Source of the DNA: Bradyrhizobium sp. CCBAU 051011
GTDB taxonomy: Bacteria; Pseudomonadota; Alphaproteobacteria; Rhizobiales; Xanthobacteraceae
Reading direction: 5' to 3'
Assembly (NCBI RefSeq): GCF_009930815.1
Contig: NZ_CP022222.1
Span: 6,986,501 to 7,050,500, forward strand
Length of the DNA: 64,000 bases
Below, piece after piece: positions 27,838 through 36,729 of the stretch. The notes beneath the pieces are model-generated. The model was not told where the DNA came from. It searched no databases and saw nothing but the letters and a program-made list of their open reading frames with translations. A program made the translations under genes and the position numbers. Each line of letters begins with the position of its first letter. Within the stretch, counting starts at the first letter, position 1.

Positions 27838-29031
27838 ATGGGCACTTCTCCCAAAGTGGACGGCTGCGCGCCGATCCACGTCTTCGCCTCGTCCAAGTCC
27901 TGGATCGAGGGCAACGCTACGCTGCAACTGCAACAGGTCGCCGGATTGCCCGGCGTCCGCGCGGTCGCCGCGATGCCGGACCTTCATCCCGGCAAATACG
28001 GCCCCGTGGGCTGCGCTGTGCTGTCGGATCACATTCATCCGCAACTGGTCGGCTCCGACATCGGCTGCGGCATGGGCCTGTTTGAACTCGATATCGCCGC
28101 GCGCAAGCTTCGGCTCGACCAACTGGCCGGGCGCTTGCACGCGCTCGATCAGCCATGGGACGGCGATACGAGCAGCGTTCTGACCGACGCCGGTCTTCGC
28201 GCGACCGCCTTCGATGCTTCGCTCGGCAGCATCGGCGGCGGCAACCACTTCTGCGAGATCCAGGCGATCGAGGAAATCCTTGAGCCTGACATCGCCGCGC
28301 AGGCCGGGCTCGACCGCGACCATGCCTATGTTCTGATCCATTCCGGTTCGCGCGGCCTCGGCTTCTCGATCCTGGAGCGAGAGATGCGGAACGGCCAGGC
28401 GGCGCTTGACCCCGCGAGCGAAGCCGGCAGCGCGTACATGGATGCGCATGATCACGCCGTGCAGTGGGCCAGGCTCAACCGCCGCATCATCGCGGAACGC
28501 GCTGCGGCCACTGCGCGTGCGGACCTGCGTCCTGTCAACGATCTGGCGCACAACATGGTCGAGCGTCAGGCCGATGCGGGTGGCAACGTGTTGGCGCTGC
28601 ATCGAAAGGGCGCAGCGGCTTCCGATCGCGGCCTCGTACCGGTGCCGGGATCGCGCGGCACGCTGTCGTATCTGGTGGAGCCGCTGGCGGCGATGCAGAC
28701 CGAAGCTCTCGCCTCCCTCGCGCATGGCGCAGGCCGCAAATACGATCGCGCATCCATGCACGGCCGTATCAGGGTCAAGAGGTCCGACGTGGCGCGACTG
28801 GAGCGCAATCCCTATGGCGGCATCGTCGTCTGCGGCGATCGTGGCCTGCTCGCGGAGGAGGCGCCCGAGGCCTACAAGAACATCGAACGCGTCATCGAAG
28901 ACCTCGTCGAGTTTGGCCTGGCGCGGGTGGTGGCGACGCTCCGGCCGCTCGTGACGTTCAAGAAGGCGCAATCCAATGTGGCGAGCAGCGCCGCCCGACG
29001 GGAGAAATCCTGGAAGGAGGACCGCCGATGA
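27838..29031 (+). CDS. RtcB-family RNA ligase (PrfH-linked RtcB2 type)
   Basis: This 397-residue RNA 3'-phosphate/5'-OH ligase keeps its manganese and GTP residues: PDLHPGKYGPVGCAV (His50), GSDIGCGMG (Cys77), GGGNHFCEI (His137), VLIHSGSRG (His168) and the guanylylated histidine in SLAHGAGRK (His296). The divergent HPGKYGPVG form and the next gene, prfH, mark it as the RtcB2 subgroup coupled to release factor H rather than the tRNA-repair RtcB. It starts at ATG 27838; an upstream GTG frame to 27790 looks non-coding. Its stop overlaps the prfH start (ATGA, 29028-29031). No rtcR or rtcA is present. Confidence 0.9.
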   Translation: MGTSPKVDGCAPIHVFASSKSWIEGNATLQLQQVAGLPGVRAVAAMPDLHPGKYGPVGCAVLSDHIHPQLVGSDIGCGMGLFELDIAARKLRLDQLAGRLHALDQPWDGDTSSVLTDAGLRATAFDASLGSIGGGNHFCEIQAIEEILEPDIAAQAGLDRDHAYVLIHSGSRGLGFSILEREMRNGQAALDPASEAGSAYMDAHDHAVQWARLNRRIIAERAAATARADLRPVNDLAHNMVERQADAGGNVLALHRKGAAASDRGLVPVPGSRGTLSYLVEPLAAMQTEALASLAHGAGRKYDRASMHGRIRVKRSDVARLERNPYGGIVVCGDRGLLAEEAPEAYKNIERVIEDLVEFGLARVVATLRPLVTFKKAQSNVASSAARREKSWKEDRR

Positions 29032-29651
29032 TCCGTCTTCTCTTCACCAGCGGCCGCGGTCCGGCGGAATGCCGGATCGCGGTCCGGAAAGCCGTCGCAA
29101 CGCTCGCGGCCGAAGCTGCTGCGCTCGGGCTTGAAACCGACTGCGTAGAAGGCCCGAGCCCGGACAGACATGGTCCGGGCTCGGCCATCGTTCTGGTCCA
29201 CGGCGAGGCCGCGGCCGCGTTCGCGCGGCCGTGGATCGGCGCTATCCAGTGGGTGGCGCAGAGCCCGGTCCGGCCGCATCACAAGCGGAAGAACTGGTTC
29301 ATCGGCGTGTTCGAGCTTCCGGCGCCGCCGGAAGCTCCGAAGGCGTTCGCAGCGCAGGATGTCCGCTTCGAAGCCTTCCGGGCCGGCGGCCCTGGCGGCC
29401 AGCATCAGAACAAGACCGAGAGCGCCGTGCGCGCCACGCACATCGCCAGCGGGCTCTCGGTCGTCGCGCGGGAGGAGCGCTCGCAGCATCGCAACAAGGC
29501 GCTGGCCCTGGAGCGGATGGCGGCGCTGCTCCGGCTGCAGGGTGAGCTCGAAGCCATCACCGCCCGGAACGATGCGCATGCAGCGCATGACCGCCTCGAG
29601 CGTGGGCGGCCGGTGAAGCGGTTCAAGGGCGACTCCTTCCGGGCATCGTAG
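29028..29651 (+). CDS. prfH: Peptide chain release factor H (PrfH)
   Basis: This 207-residue class I release-factor homologue lacks the stop-codon-reading domain. It has the peptidyl-tRNA hydrolysis motif AGGPGGQHQNKTESAVRATH (119-138, GGQ at 123-125) and the basic C-terminal tail RGRPVKRFKGDSFR. The N-terminal 100 residues (MIRLLFTSGRGPAECRIAV) are the PrfH-specific part. Known biology: PrfH frees peptides from ribosomes whose 16S decoding centre has been cut by nuclease toxins, so that RtcB2 can reseal the rRNA. The ATGA overlap with rtcB supports joint translation. Confidence 0.92.
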   Translation: MIRLLFTSGRGPAECRIAVRKAVATLAAEAAALGLETDCVEGPSPDRHGPGSAIVLVHGEAAAAFARPWIGAIQWVAQSPVRPHHKRKNWFIGVFELPAPPEAPKAFAAQDVRFEAFRAGGPGGQHQNKTESAVRATHIASGLSVVAREERSQHRNKALALERMAALLRLQGELEAITARNDAHAAHDRLERGRPVKRFKGDSFRAS

Positions 29652-29798
29652 TATAGGTTAGTGACAGTGCCGGAGTGCAGTTCCTGGAGAAGTGCAATCG
29701 CGCGGTGTAGCAATAGGTCCCGTGGAACGTACGGTTTGTACAATGACGAACGTAGTACAAGTTTACGACTATCGGTTCCCTAACACCGATTTTGCCAT

Positions 29799-30110
29799 AT
29801 GCGCTTTCAAATGCGCCTCTCGGAGATCGCGCAGTCACTTGGTTTTGAGGTCGAGAGTTGGGAGGATCAGCTGGGTCCAGCTCGCGGAATGCTTCTCAGG
29901 CTACCCACGGGACGAGTGGTCTTGTTTCTTGAGCTCCAACACGCGATCGATCACTATCGAGAAATGGGGCCATACGTCCACGTAGACGCCGGTGCGGTTG
30001 CGGAGTTCGGCGTTGAGCCTTTGATAAGCGAAGTTTTGACGACTCTCGGTTTATCGGACCAATCAGTTGATTGGCGCGCATCAAGTGATGCAGCAGCAAA
30101 TTGCTATTGA
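29799..30110 (+). CDS. Small protein of unknown function downstream of prfH
   Basis: This 103-residue acidic protein contains MRLSEIAQSLGFEVESWED and LPTGRVVLFLELQHAIDHYR. The pattern of alternating strands and helices suggests a small alpha/beta domain. No family is recognised. The ATG at 29799 or the in-frame ATG at 29811 could start it; neither has a strong ribosome site. Base composition (about 53% GC by eye) is lower than the core genes on either side, which supports acquisition together with rtcB-prfH. Confidence 0.45.
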   Translation: MRFQMRLSEIAQSLGFEVESWEDQLGPARGMLLRLPTGRVVLFLELQHAIDHYREMGPYVHVDAGAVAEFGVEPLISEVLTTLGLSDQSVDWRASSDAAANCY

Positions 30111-30157
30111 TCTGGTGAAACGAGTAGCGGCTTATAAAGGACTGAAAGACTAAATTG

Positions 30158-30598
30158 ATGCGGACTGGTGCTCGTCGCACGCAAATCATACGGATACTTC
30201 TCTGGATAGCTCTCGCCCTGTTCGTCCTCTCACTCTTCTCGCCCTCCGTTTCGGGAGGTAGATTTTTTCGCGAGGATTTCGTGTGCAAGGCGCACCAGTG
30301 GACGCGGGGATGGGAGCTTCTCTTGATTGGACCGCTCGGCGTCCTCGATGGGCAGTTCGGATGGATTGCAAATCCGTTGATGCTTTTTGCGGCGCTAGGA
30401 AGACTACGCCGAGCCGCAAATCTGAGTTTTGCATTAGCGGCCGTCGCGCTCATCGTCGTCACTGCTTTTTCCTTCACCTCTGTATGGATGGACGGTGGAG
30501 GAAACGCGACGGTGTGCGGCTTTGGACCGGGGTACTATCTTTGGCTGGCTTGTTCTGTTCTCGTGTTGATTGCGACGCTGTTGAAACCGGCCAAGTAG
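30158..30598 (+). CDS. Small multi-pass membrane protein of unknown function
   Basis: This 146-residue protein has hydrophobic segments at about 10-30 (IIRILLWIALALFVLSLF), 50-80 and 85-105 (ANLSFALAAVALIVVTAFSF), and a last one near the C terminus (YYLWLACSVLVLIATLL), so about four helices. Two cysteines face loop regions (FVCKAHQW, TVCGFGPG). No family is recognised. A TTG three bases earlier is also in frame, but ATG 30158 is likelier. GC is lower than in recG downstream. Confidence 0.55.
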   Translation: MRTGARRTQIIRILLWIALALFVLSLFSPSVSGGRFFREDFVCKAHQWTRGWELLLIGPLGVLDGQFGWIANPLMLFAALGRLRRAANLSFALAAVALIVVTAFSFTSVWMDGGGNATVCGFGPGYYLWLACSVLVLIATLLKPAK

Positions 30599-30701
30599 GC
30601 CGGCGTCGACCGCATCGCCTTGAAAGGCCGTCTCGAAAAAAAGCCGTGGACGTTCCGCCCAAACCCGCGCATGACGGCGCGAAACGGTCTTAGGTTTCGA
30701 T

Positions 30702-32810
30702 ATGCGCCCCACCCTGCTCAATCCGCTGTTTGCGCCGGTCACGAGCCTTCCAGGCGTCGGGCCGAAGCAGGACAAGTTGCTGCGGTATCTGCTCGACCGC
30801 GATGAGACGCCGCGGCTGGTCGATCTCTTGCTGCACCTGCCGGCGAGCGTGATCGACCGCCGGGCGCGGCCCAAGATCCGCGAGGCGGCGCAGGGAACCG
30901 TGGTGACGCTGGAAGTCACCGTCGACCGCCACCGGCCACCTCCGCCGCGCAATGCCCGCGCGCCCTATCTCGTCTATGCCTCTGACGATACCGGCGACGT
31001 GGTGCTGACGTTCTTCCGCGCCAAGCCTGGTTATGTCGAAAAGCTGCTGCCGGTCGGCGAGAAGCGCTACGTATCGGGCACGCTGCAGATGTATGACGGC
31101 ATTCCGCAGATCGTGCATCCCGACCGCGTGGTGGATGAAGCGACGTTTTCAAAATTGTCCGGCATCGACCCGGTTTATCCGCTGACCGAGGGCCTCGCGC
31201 TGGGATCGCTACGCCGCGCGATCGCGCAGGCGCTGCAGAAGCTGCCGGAATTGCCGGAATGGATCAGTCCGGAGGTGATCCGCCGCTGCAGCTTTCCGCC
31301 GATCCGGGAAGCGCTGAACCGCGTGCATGTTCCGGTCGAACTCACGGACATTTTGCCTGATGGCCCGTTCTGGTCACGGCTCGCTTTCGACGAACTCTTG
31401 GCCGGTCAATTGGCGCTGGCGCTGGTGCGTGCGCAACTCCGGCGTCCGGCCGGCGACCGCAACGCCGGCGACGGCCATCTGCGCCACAAGATCATCGACG
31501 CGTTGCCCTATGCGCTGACGTCGTCACAGCGCGAGGCGGTCGCGGCCATCACCGCGGATTTGCTGCAGCCGGTGCGGATGTTGCGGCTGCTGCAGGGCGA
31601 TGTCGGGTCCGGCAAGACGGTCGTGGCGCTGTTGGCAGCCGCTGCTGTGACTGAAGCCGGCAAGCAGGCTGCGCTGATGGCGCCGACCGAAATCCTCGCC
31701 CGCCAGCACATCAAGACCATAGCGCCGCTGGCCGAACGCGCCGGCCTGCGGGTTGCCATCCTGACCGGCCGCGAGAAGGGCAAGGAGCGGCGCGAGATTC
31801 TGGCGCGACTCGAAGCCGGCGAAATCGACTTTTTGGTTGGCACGCATGCGCTGATCCAGGACGACGTGATCTTCAAGGCGCTGGCGCTGGCAGTGGTCGA
31901 CGAACAGCATCGCTTTGGCGTGCGCGAACGGCTCGCGCTGACCAACAAGGGCGAGGCTGTCGACGTGCTGGTCTTGAGCGCGACGCCGATCCCGCGCACG
32001 CTGGTGCTCACCTATTTCGGCGACATGGACGTCTCCGAACTGCGCGAGAAGCCGGCCGGCCGGCAGCCGATCGACACCCGTGCGGTCCCGGCCAGCCGGC
32101 TCGACGAGGTCGTTGACGCCGTCGGCCGTGCGCTGAAATCAGGCACGCTGGTCTACTGGATCTGTCCGCTGGTCGAGGAATCCGAGGCTGAAGGTACCGA
32201 GCATCTCACCAACGCGACGGAGCGGTTTGAGAAACTGCAGCAACGCTTCGGCGACAAGGTCGGTCTCGTCCACGGCCAGATGAAGGGCGCGGAGAAAGAC
32301 CGCGTGATGGCGCAATTCGCCGCGCACGAGATCGGGCTCCTGGTGGCGACCACGGTGGTCGAGGTCGGCGTCGACGTCCCGGCCGCGACCATCATGGTGA
32401 TCGAGAACGCCGAGCGCTTCGGCTTGGCGCAATTGCACCAGTTGCGCGGCCGGATCGGGCGCGGCTCGGAGGCGTCTACCTGCCTCCTGCTCTACAAGGA
32501 GCCGCTCGGCGAAATGTCGAAGGCGCGGCTGAAGGTGATCCGCGAGACCACCGACGGTTTTCGGATCGCCGAGGAGGATCTGAAGCTGCGCGGCGAAGGC
32601 GACGTGCTCGGCATCCGCCAGAGCGGCCTGCCCGGCTACCGCATCGCCCGCTCAGATGTGCACGCCCAACTCATTACGCAAGCCCGCGACGAGGCGCTGC
32701 GGATCATGAAGGACAATCCGAAGCTCAGGGGTGAGCGCGGCGAGGCGCTGCGCTGCCTGCTTTACCTGTATGAACGCGACGAAGCCGTGCCGCTGATCGG
32801 CGCGGGATGA
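30702..32810 (+). CDS. recG: RecG, ATP-dependent DNA helicase
   Basis: This 702-residue helicase reverses stalled replication forks and branch-migrates Holliday junctions. The N-terminal wedge domain has PVTSLPGVGPKQDKLLRYLL and the OB-fold region follows. Walker A is LLQGDVGSGKTVVALLA (about 297-312), the DExH box is VVDEQHRFGVRERLAL (from about 398), and motif VI is LHQLRGRIGRGSEAS. The length is normal. Its 3' end overlaps the 3' end of the minus-strand lyase gene by 49 bp. Confidence 0.97.
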   Translation: MRPTLLNPLFAPVTSLPGVGPKQDKLLRYLLDRDETPRLVDLLLHLPASVIDRRARPKIREAAQGTVVTLEVTVDRHRPPPPRNARAPYLVYASDDTGDVVLTFFRAKPGYVEKLLPVGEKRYVSGTLQMYDGIPQIVHPDRVVDEATFSKLSGIDPVYPLTEGLALGSLRRAIAQALQKLPELPEWISPEVIRRCSFPPIREALNRVHVPVELTDILPDGPFWSRLAFDELLAGQLALALVRAQLRRPAGDRNAGDGHLRHKIIDALPYALTSSQREAVAAITADLLQPVRMLRLLQGDVGSGKTVVALLAAAAVTEAGKQAALMAPTEILARQHIKTIAPLAERAGLRVAILTGREKGKERREILARLEAGEIDFLVGTHALIQDDVIFKALALAVVDEQHRFGVRERLALTNKGEAVDVLVLSATPIPRTLVLTYFGDMDVSELREKPAGRQPIDTRAVPASRLDEVVDAVGRALKSGTLVYWICPLVEESEAEGTEHLTNATERFEKLQQRFGDKVGLVHGQMKGAEKDRVMAQFAAHEIGLLVATTVVEVGVDVPAATIMVIENAERFGLAQLHQLRGRIGRGSEASTCLLLYKEPLGEMSKARLKVIRETTDGFRIAEEDLKLRGEGDVLGIRQSGLPGYRIARSDVHAQLITQARDEALRIMKDNPKLRGERGEALRCLLYLYERDEAVPLIGAG

Positions 32811-33745
32811 CGCGCCGCGACGTCGGCAATGCGGCGCCGGTAGTGCTCGGTGCCCTCGACGATTTTGTCGATCAGCGCCTCCAGCGCCCAGAATTTTTCG
32901 TGGATATCGAAGGTGACGGCGCGGCTGTCGGTGCAGGCGAACGTGCCGAGGCGCTGGTGATAGAGCTTTGCGAGCTTCGGATAGCCCATCGGTTCGGCCA
33001 TCGCTGATAGCGCGAGATAGACCGAGAGTTCATCCGCCAGCTCCGGATGGCTGATGTGCTCGGTCATCAGCCACTGGTAGAGATCGGGATGAAAATTCGT
33101 GAACACGCCGGTGAAGCCGCGCGAGCCGGCCTTCATCGCGTCAAAGGCAATCGCCGCATTGGCGTTGACGATGGCAAGCGGCGTATCCCTGGTCAGCGCC
33201 ACCCGACGCTTGACCGTTTCGAGGTCGCAGGAGACATCCTTGAGGATAACGAAGCGGCCACTTTTAGCGCAGAATTTCAGTTCGTCGTCGCTGAGCAGAC
33301 GGCGATAGGGCGCCGGGCACTCGTAGAGTCCAAGCGGAAGCTGCTTCGGCAGCCGGTCGAGCAGCCAGGTCAGGTCGTCGATGAACTTGCTGCCACCTTC
33401 CCGCTTGGCGTCGAGGCGGTTGGTGACGAGCACCATGCCGTCGACGCCGGTTGCGGCAATCGCGGTCAGCTCGGCAAGCTGGTCATCCAGGCTTTCGCTG
33501 ATGTGGCCGGAAGCGATCACCGGCACGCGGCCTGCGGCGGCCTTCTTGGCGAAAGCGGCGAGCTCGACGCGTTCGTCGAGCGTGAGAAACTGCATCTCGC
33601 TGGACTGGCAGACCGCAAACAGCGCGTCCGAGCCATTGTCGATGTACCATTCCACCAGCCGGCCAAGGCCGGGATAGTCGATCGCGCCGTTCGCGGTGAA
33701 CGGCGTGATCATCACGGGAATGATGCCTTCGATCTTCTGCGTCAT
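32762..33745 (-). CDS. Dihydrodipicolinate synthase/N-acetylneuraminate lyase family aldolase
   Basis: This 327-residue DapA-superfamily TIM barrel has an N-terminal GIIPVMITPFTANGAIDYPG, the catalytic tyrosine in LGLYECPAPYRRL (Tyr141) and the Schiff-base lysine in FVILKDVSCD (Lys169). The loop that in true DapA reads TTGE is AVCQSSEM here, so it is not the lysine-pathway enzyme. The substrate is likely another pyruvate-derived aldol, with the exact one unknown. The C-terminal 16 codons overlap the end of recG on the opposite strand. Confidence 0.88.
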   Translation of the reverse strand: MTQKIEGIIPVMITPFTANGAIDYPGLGRLVEWYIDNGSDALFAVCQSSEMQFLTLDERVELAAFAKKAAAGRVPVIASGHISESLDDQLAELTAIAATGVDGMVLVTNRLDAKREGGSKFIDDLTWLLDRLPKQLPLGLYECPAPYRRLLSDDELKFCAKSGRFVILKDVSCDLETVKRRVALTRDTPLAIVNANAAIAFDAMKAGSRGFTGVFTNFHPDLYQWLMTEHISHPELADELSVYLALSAMAEPMGYPKLAKLYHQRLGTFACTDSRAVTFDIHEKFWALEALIDKIVEGTEHYRRRIADVAARHPAPISGTASSRSYR

Positions 33746-33760
33746 AAGTTCAGCCTATCT

Positions 33761-33842
33761 ATCCGTCATTGCGAGCGCAGCGAAGCAATCCATTCTTTCT
33801 TGATGCGCGAGATGGATTGCTTCGCTTCGCTCGCAATGACGG
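33761..33842. repeat. Intergenic palindromic repeat
   Basis: CCGTCATTGCGAGCG at the left pairs with CGCTCGCAATGACGG at the right, and GCGAAGCAATCCAT pairs with ATGGATTGCTTCGC inside. A nearly perfect long hairpin of the same family as 23487-23608, between two minus-strand genes. Confidence 0.9.
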
Positions 33843-33869
33843 CGGAGGGAGCGTCGCAGGTGCCGCGCC

Positions 33870-34655
33870 CTACTCCACCTTCACCTTTGCCGGAGCCGGC
33901 TGCAGCGCGGCGGCGGAATTCGCCACGCGCGCGGCGTTCGCCATGCCGGCCAGCGCGGCGTTGCGCTTCTGTGGATCGGAGCCGGGCTGCACCACGCCCG
34001 CCGACATGATCAGGGTCGCGGCGTCCTCGGTGCTCATGTCGACTTCGATGATCTTGCTCTTCGGCACGTAGAAGAAGAAACCGGTGGTTGGGTTCGGCGC
34101 GCAGGGCAGGAACACCGAGATATGCTCCTCCTGGCCGGGAAGCTGGCTGGCGATGTTCACGCTCGGCGACTGCGAGATCAGAACGATCGACCACATGCCG
34201 GGCGAGGGAAATTCGACCAGGCCGACCTTGCGAAAGCTCGAGCCCTTGCCCGAGAACAGCGTCTCGAATACCTGCTTCAGGCCGCGATAGATCGCGCGCA
34301 CCACAGGCATGCGGCCGAGCAGCCGTTCGCCGAGATCGACCAGCGTCCGTCCGATCAAATTGGCGGTGAGGAAGCCCAGCAGCGTCAGGGCGACCACGGC
34401 GACGATCAGCCCCGAGCCGGGCAGTCCGAACGGCAGGTAGGTTTCCGGCCGGTAGGCCGTCGGCACGAACGGACGGACGATGCTGTCCACCCAGTTCACG
34501 AACCACCAGGTCAAATAGAGGGTAATGGCGACCGGGCCTGCGACAATCAGTCCGGTCAGAAAGTAGTTCCGAAAACGGGCCACTAGCCCGGCGTGATGGC
34601 CTTCCGGCACGGGTTCGTCCGGGGGCGCGGTCGGGGGCAGTTCTTCGCGGTTCAT
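33870..34655 (-). CDS. DUF502 family membrane protein
   Basis: This 261-residue protein has an N-terminal pair of membrane helices (NYFLTGLIVAGPVAITLYLT and LIVAVVALTLLGFLTANLIG). The family blocks GRTLVDLGERLLGRMPVVRA, IYRGLKQVFETL and HISVFLPCAPNPTTGFFFYV follow. DUF502 proteins are widespread in proteobacteria and plants (LCV/COV1-like) with no settled biochemical role. The start ATG 34655 has GGAA about 9 bases upstream. It lies between glmS and recG on the glmS strand, an order I know from related genomes. Confidence 0.88.
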   Translation of the reverse strand: MNREELPPTAPPDEPVPEGHHAGLVARFRNYFLTGLIVAGPVAITLYLTWWFVNWVDSIVRPFVPTAYRPETYLPFGLPGSGLIVAVVALTLLGFLTANLIGRTLVDLGERLLGRMPVVRAIYRGLKQVFETLFSGKGSSFRKVGLVEFPSPGMWSIVLISQSPSVNIASQLPGQEEHISVFLPCAPNPTTGFFFYVPKSKIIEVDMSTEDAATLIMSAGVVQPGSDPQKRNAALAGMANAARVANSAAALQPAPAKVKVE

Positions 34656-34802
34656 CGTGGTTCCAGGTCGGAGCAGCCGGACTCGATATTCGGGCGCGAT
34701 CGGACGCAAAACCGGGGTCCACTTTTGCTGATCGCGCCTATCCCAGCTAAGCCATCCTAGCAGGTTTTTGAAGCCCCGGCATGACAGCCGAGGGACTTGA
34801 CT

Positions 34803-34904
34803 AGAGCCTTTTCCGTTTCGATTGAATCGAAACGGGGCTCTAGATTCCTTATTTTGACGCGTTTTCTTAACGCGAACCGGGTCCACTTCGCTGGAAAACG
34901 CTCT
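34803..34904. repeat. Dispersed intergenic repeat (copy 3, reverse orientation)
   Basis: Read on the minus strand it begins GAGCGTTTTCCAGCGAAGTG, then CCCGGTTCGCGTTAAG and AAAACGCGTC, matching the element at 6961. It then carries an additional dyad, TTTCGATTGAATCGAAA, flanked by AGAGCC/GGCTCT arms. It ends right at the glmS stop codon. Confidence 0.75.
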
Positions 34905-36729
34905 ATTCGACCGTTACCGATTTGGCGAGATTCCGCGGCTGATCCACGTCCGTGCCCATCACCACGGCGGTATGATAGGCCAGCAGCTGCACCGGGATGG
35001 CATAGACCATCGGGGTGAACGTCGCCGCCATGTCCGGGAGCACGATGGTAACAAGCGATTCGATGGTGGCTTCCGCCGCCCCCTTGGCATCGGTCATCAG
35101 GATGATGTTGCCGCCGCGGGCCGCGACTTCCTGCATGTTGGAGACGGTCTTCTCGAACACCCGGTCATGCGGCGCGATCACCACGACCGGCATGGTTTCG
35201 TCGATCAGCGCGATCGGCCCATGCTTGAGTTCGCCGGCGGCATAGCCCTCGGCGTGGATGTAGGAGATTTCCTTGAGCTTCAGCGCACCTTCCAGCGCCA
35301 GCGGATAGCTGGTGCCGCGGCCGAGATAGAGCACGTCCTTTGATTTCGAGATGTCGCGCGCCAGCTTCTCGATCTGCGGTTCGATGGTCAGCGCCGCCGC
35401 CATCAGGCGCGGAATCTCGACCAGGCCATGGACGAGCTTGGTCTCGTCCTCGTCGGACAATTCGCCGCGTGCCTTGCCGGCAGCGACCGCGAGCGCGGCC
35501 AGCACCATCAACTGGCAGGTGAAGGCCTTGGTCGAAGCGACGCCGATTTCGGGACCGGCCAGCGTCTGCAGCACGGTTTCGCTTTCGCGCGCGATCGTCG
35601 AGGTCGGCACGTTCACCACCGACAGGGTGTGAACGCCCTGCGCCTTGGCGTAGCGCAGCGCGGCCAGCGTGTCGGCGGTCTCGCCGGACTGTGAAATGAA
35701 GATCGCGAGATCGCCTTTGCGCAAGGGTGCCTCGCGGTAGCGGAATTCGGATGCGATATCGATTTCGACCGGCACCCGCGCCAGCCGCTCGAACCAGTAT
35801 TTGGCGACGTAGCCGGCAAGGTTCGCGGTACCGCAGGCCGTGATCGAAATGCGCTGGATATCCTTGAAGTCGAACGGCAGCTTGACCGGCAACATCACGC
35901 GCTCGCTCGCCATGTCGATGTATCTGGCGAGGGTGTGTCCGACCACTTCCGGCTGCTCGTGGATTTCCTTGGCCATGAAGTGGCGGTAGTTCGCCTTGTC
36001 GACCAGCGAGGTCGAGGCGCTGTGCTTGACCGCGTCGCGGTGCACGATCGCATTGTTCTTGTCGTAGATGGTCGCGCCCTTGCGGGTCAGCACCACCCAG
36101 TCGCCGTCTTCGAGATAGCTGATCATGTCGGTGAACGGACCGAGCGCGATCGCATCCGAACCCAGATACATTTCACCGTCGCCATGACCTATCGCCAGCG
36201 GCGGGCCGTTGCGGGCGCCGATCATCAGGTCGTCGTCGCCGGCGAAGATGAAGCCGAGCGCGAACGCGCCACGCAATTCCGACAGCGCCGCCCTCACCGC
36301 CTCGACCGGCTTGATGCCCTGCTGCAGCAGGCTGTCGACCAGGTGCAAAACGATCTCGGTATCGGTTTCGGTCTTGAAGACCGTCCCCTTCTTCTCGAGC
36401 GCCTCGCGCAGCTCGCGAAAGTTCTCGATGATGCCGTTGTGAACCACAGCGACGCGTTCGGTCGCATGCGGATGCGCGTTGTTCTCAGTCGGCTTGCCGT
36501 GCGTTGCCCAGCGGGTATGCCCGATGCCGGTATGGCCCTTCAGCGGTTCTGCATCCAGCCGCTTTTCGAGGTTCTTCAGCTTGCCTTCGGCGCGGCGGCG
36601 TTCGAGGTGATCGCCTTCCAGCGTGGCGACACCAGCGGAGTCATAGCCGCGATATTCAAGCCGCTTGAGTGAATCTACCAGAAGCTCCGCGACCGGAGCT
36701 TTTCCAAGAATGCCGACAATGCCGCACAT
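34903..36729 (-). CDS. glmS: GlmS, glucosamine-fructose-6-phosphate aminotransferase
   Basis: This 608-residue enzyme uses glutamine to make glucosamine-6-phosphate for peptidoglycan and LPS. Starting at ATG 36729 it reads MCGIVGILG, so Cys2 becomes the N-terminal nucleophile of the glutaminase domain. RLEYRGYDSAGVA, HTRWATHGKPTENNAHPH and the two SIS isomerase domains (ITACGTANLAGYVAKYWFER; LYLGRGTSYPLALEGALKLK) follow, ending in the conserved KSVTVE tail. Upstream in-frame codons to 36747 would bury Cys2, so they are rejected. GlmU would normally be the next gene upstream; here it is 20 kb away. Confidence 0.98.
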   Translation of the reverse strand: MCGIVGILGKAPVAELLVDSLKRLEYRGYDSAGVATLEGDHLERRRAEGKLKNLEKRLDAEPLKGHTGIGHTRWATHGKPTENNAHPHATERVAVVHNGIIENFRELREALEKKGTVFKTETDTEIVLHLVDSLLQQGIKPVEAVRAALSELRGAFALGFIFAGDDDLMIGARNGPPLAIGHGDGEMYLGSDAIALGPFTDMISYLEDGDWVVLTRKGATIYDKNNAIVHRDAVKHSASTSLVDKANYRHFMAKEIHEQPEVVGHTLARYIDMASERVMLPVKLPFDFKDIQRISITACGTANLAGYVAKYWFERLARVPVEIDIASEFRYREAPLRKGDLAIFISQSGETADTLAALRYAKAQGVHTLSVVNVPTSTIARESETVLQTLAGPEIGVASTKAFTCQLMVLAALAVAAGKARGELSDEDETKLVHGLVEIPRLMAAALTIEPQIEKLARDISKSKDVLYLGRGTSYPLALEGALKLKEISYIHAEGYAAGELKHGPIALIDETMPVVVIAPHDRVFEKTVSNMQEVAARGGNIILMTDAKGAAEATIESLVTIVLPDMAATFTPMVYAIPVQLLAYHTAVVMGTDVDQPRNLAKSVTVE

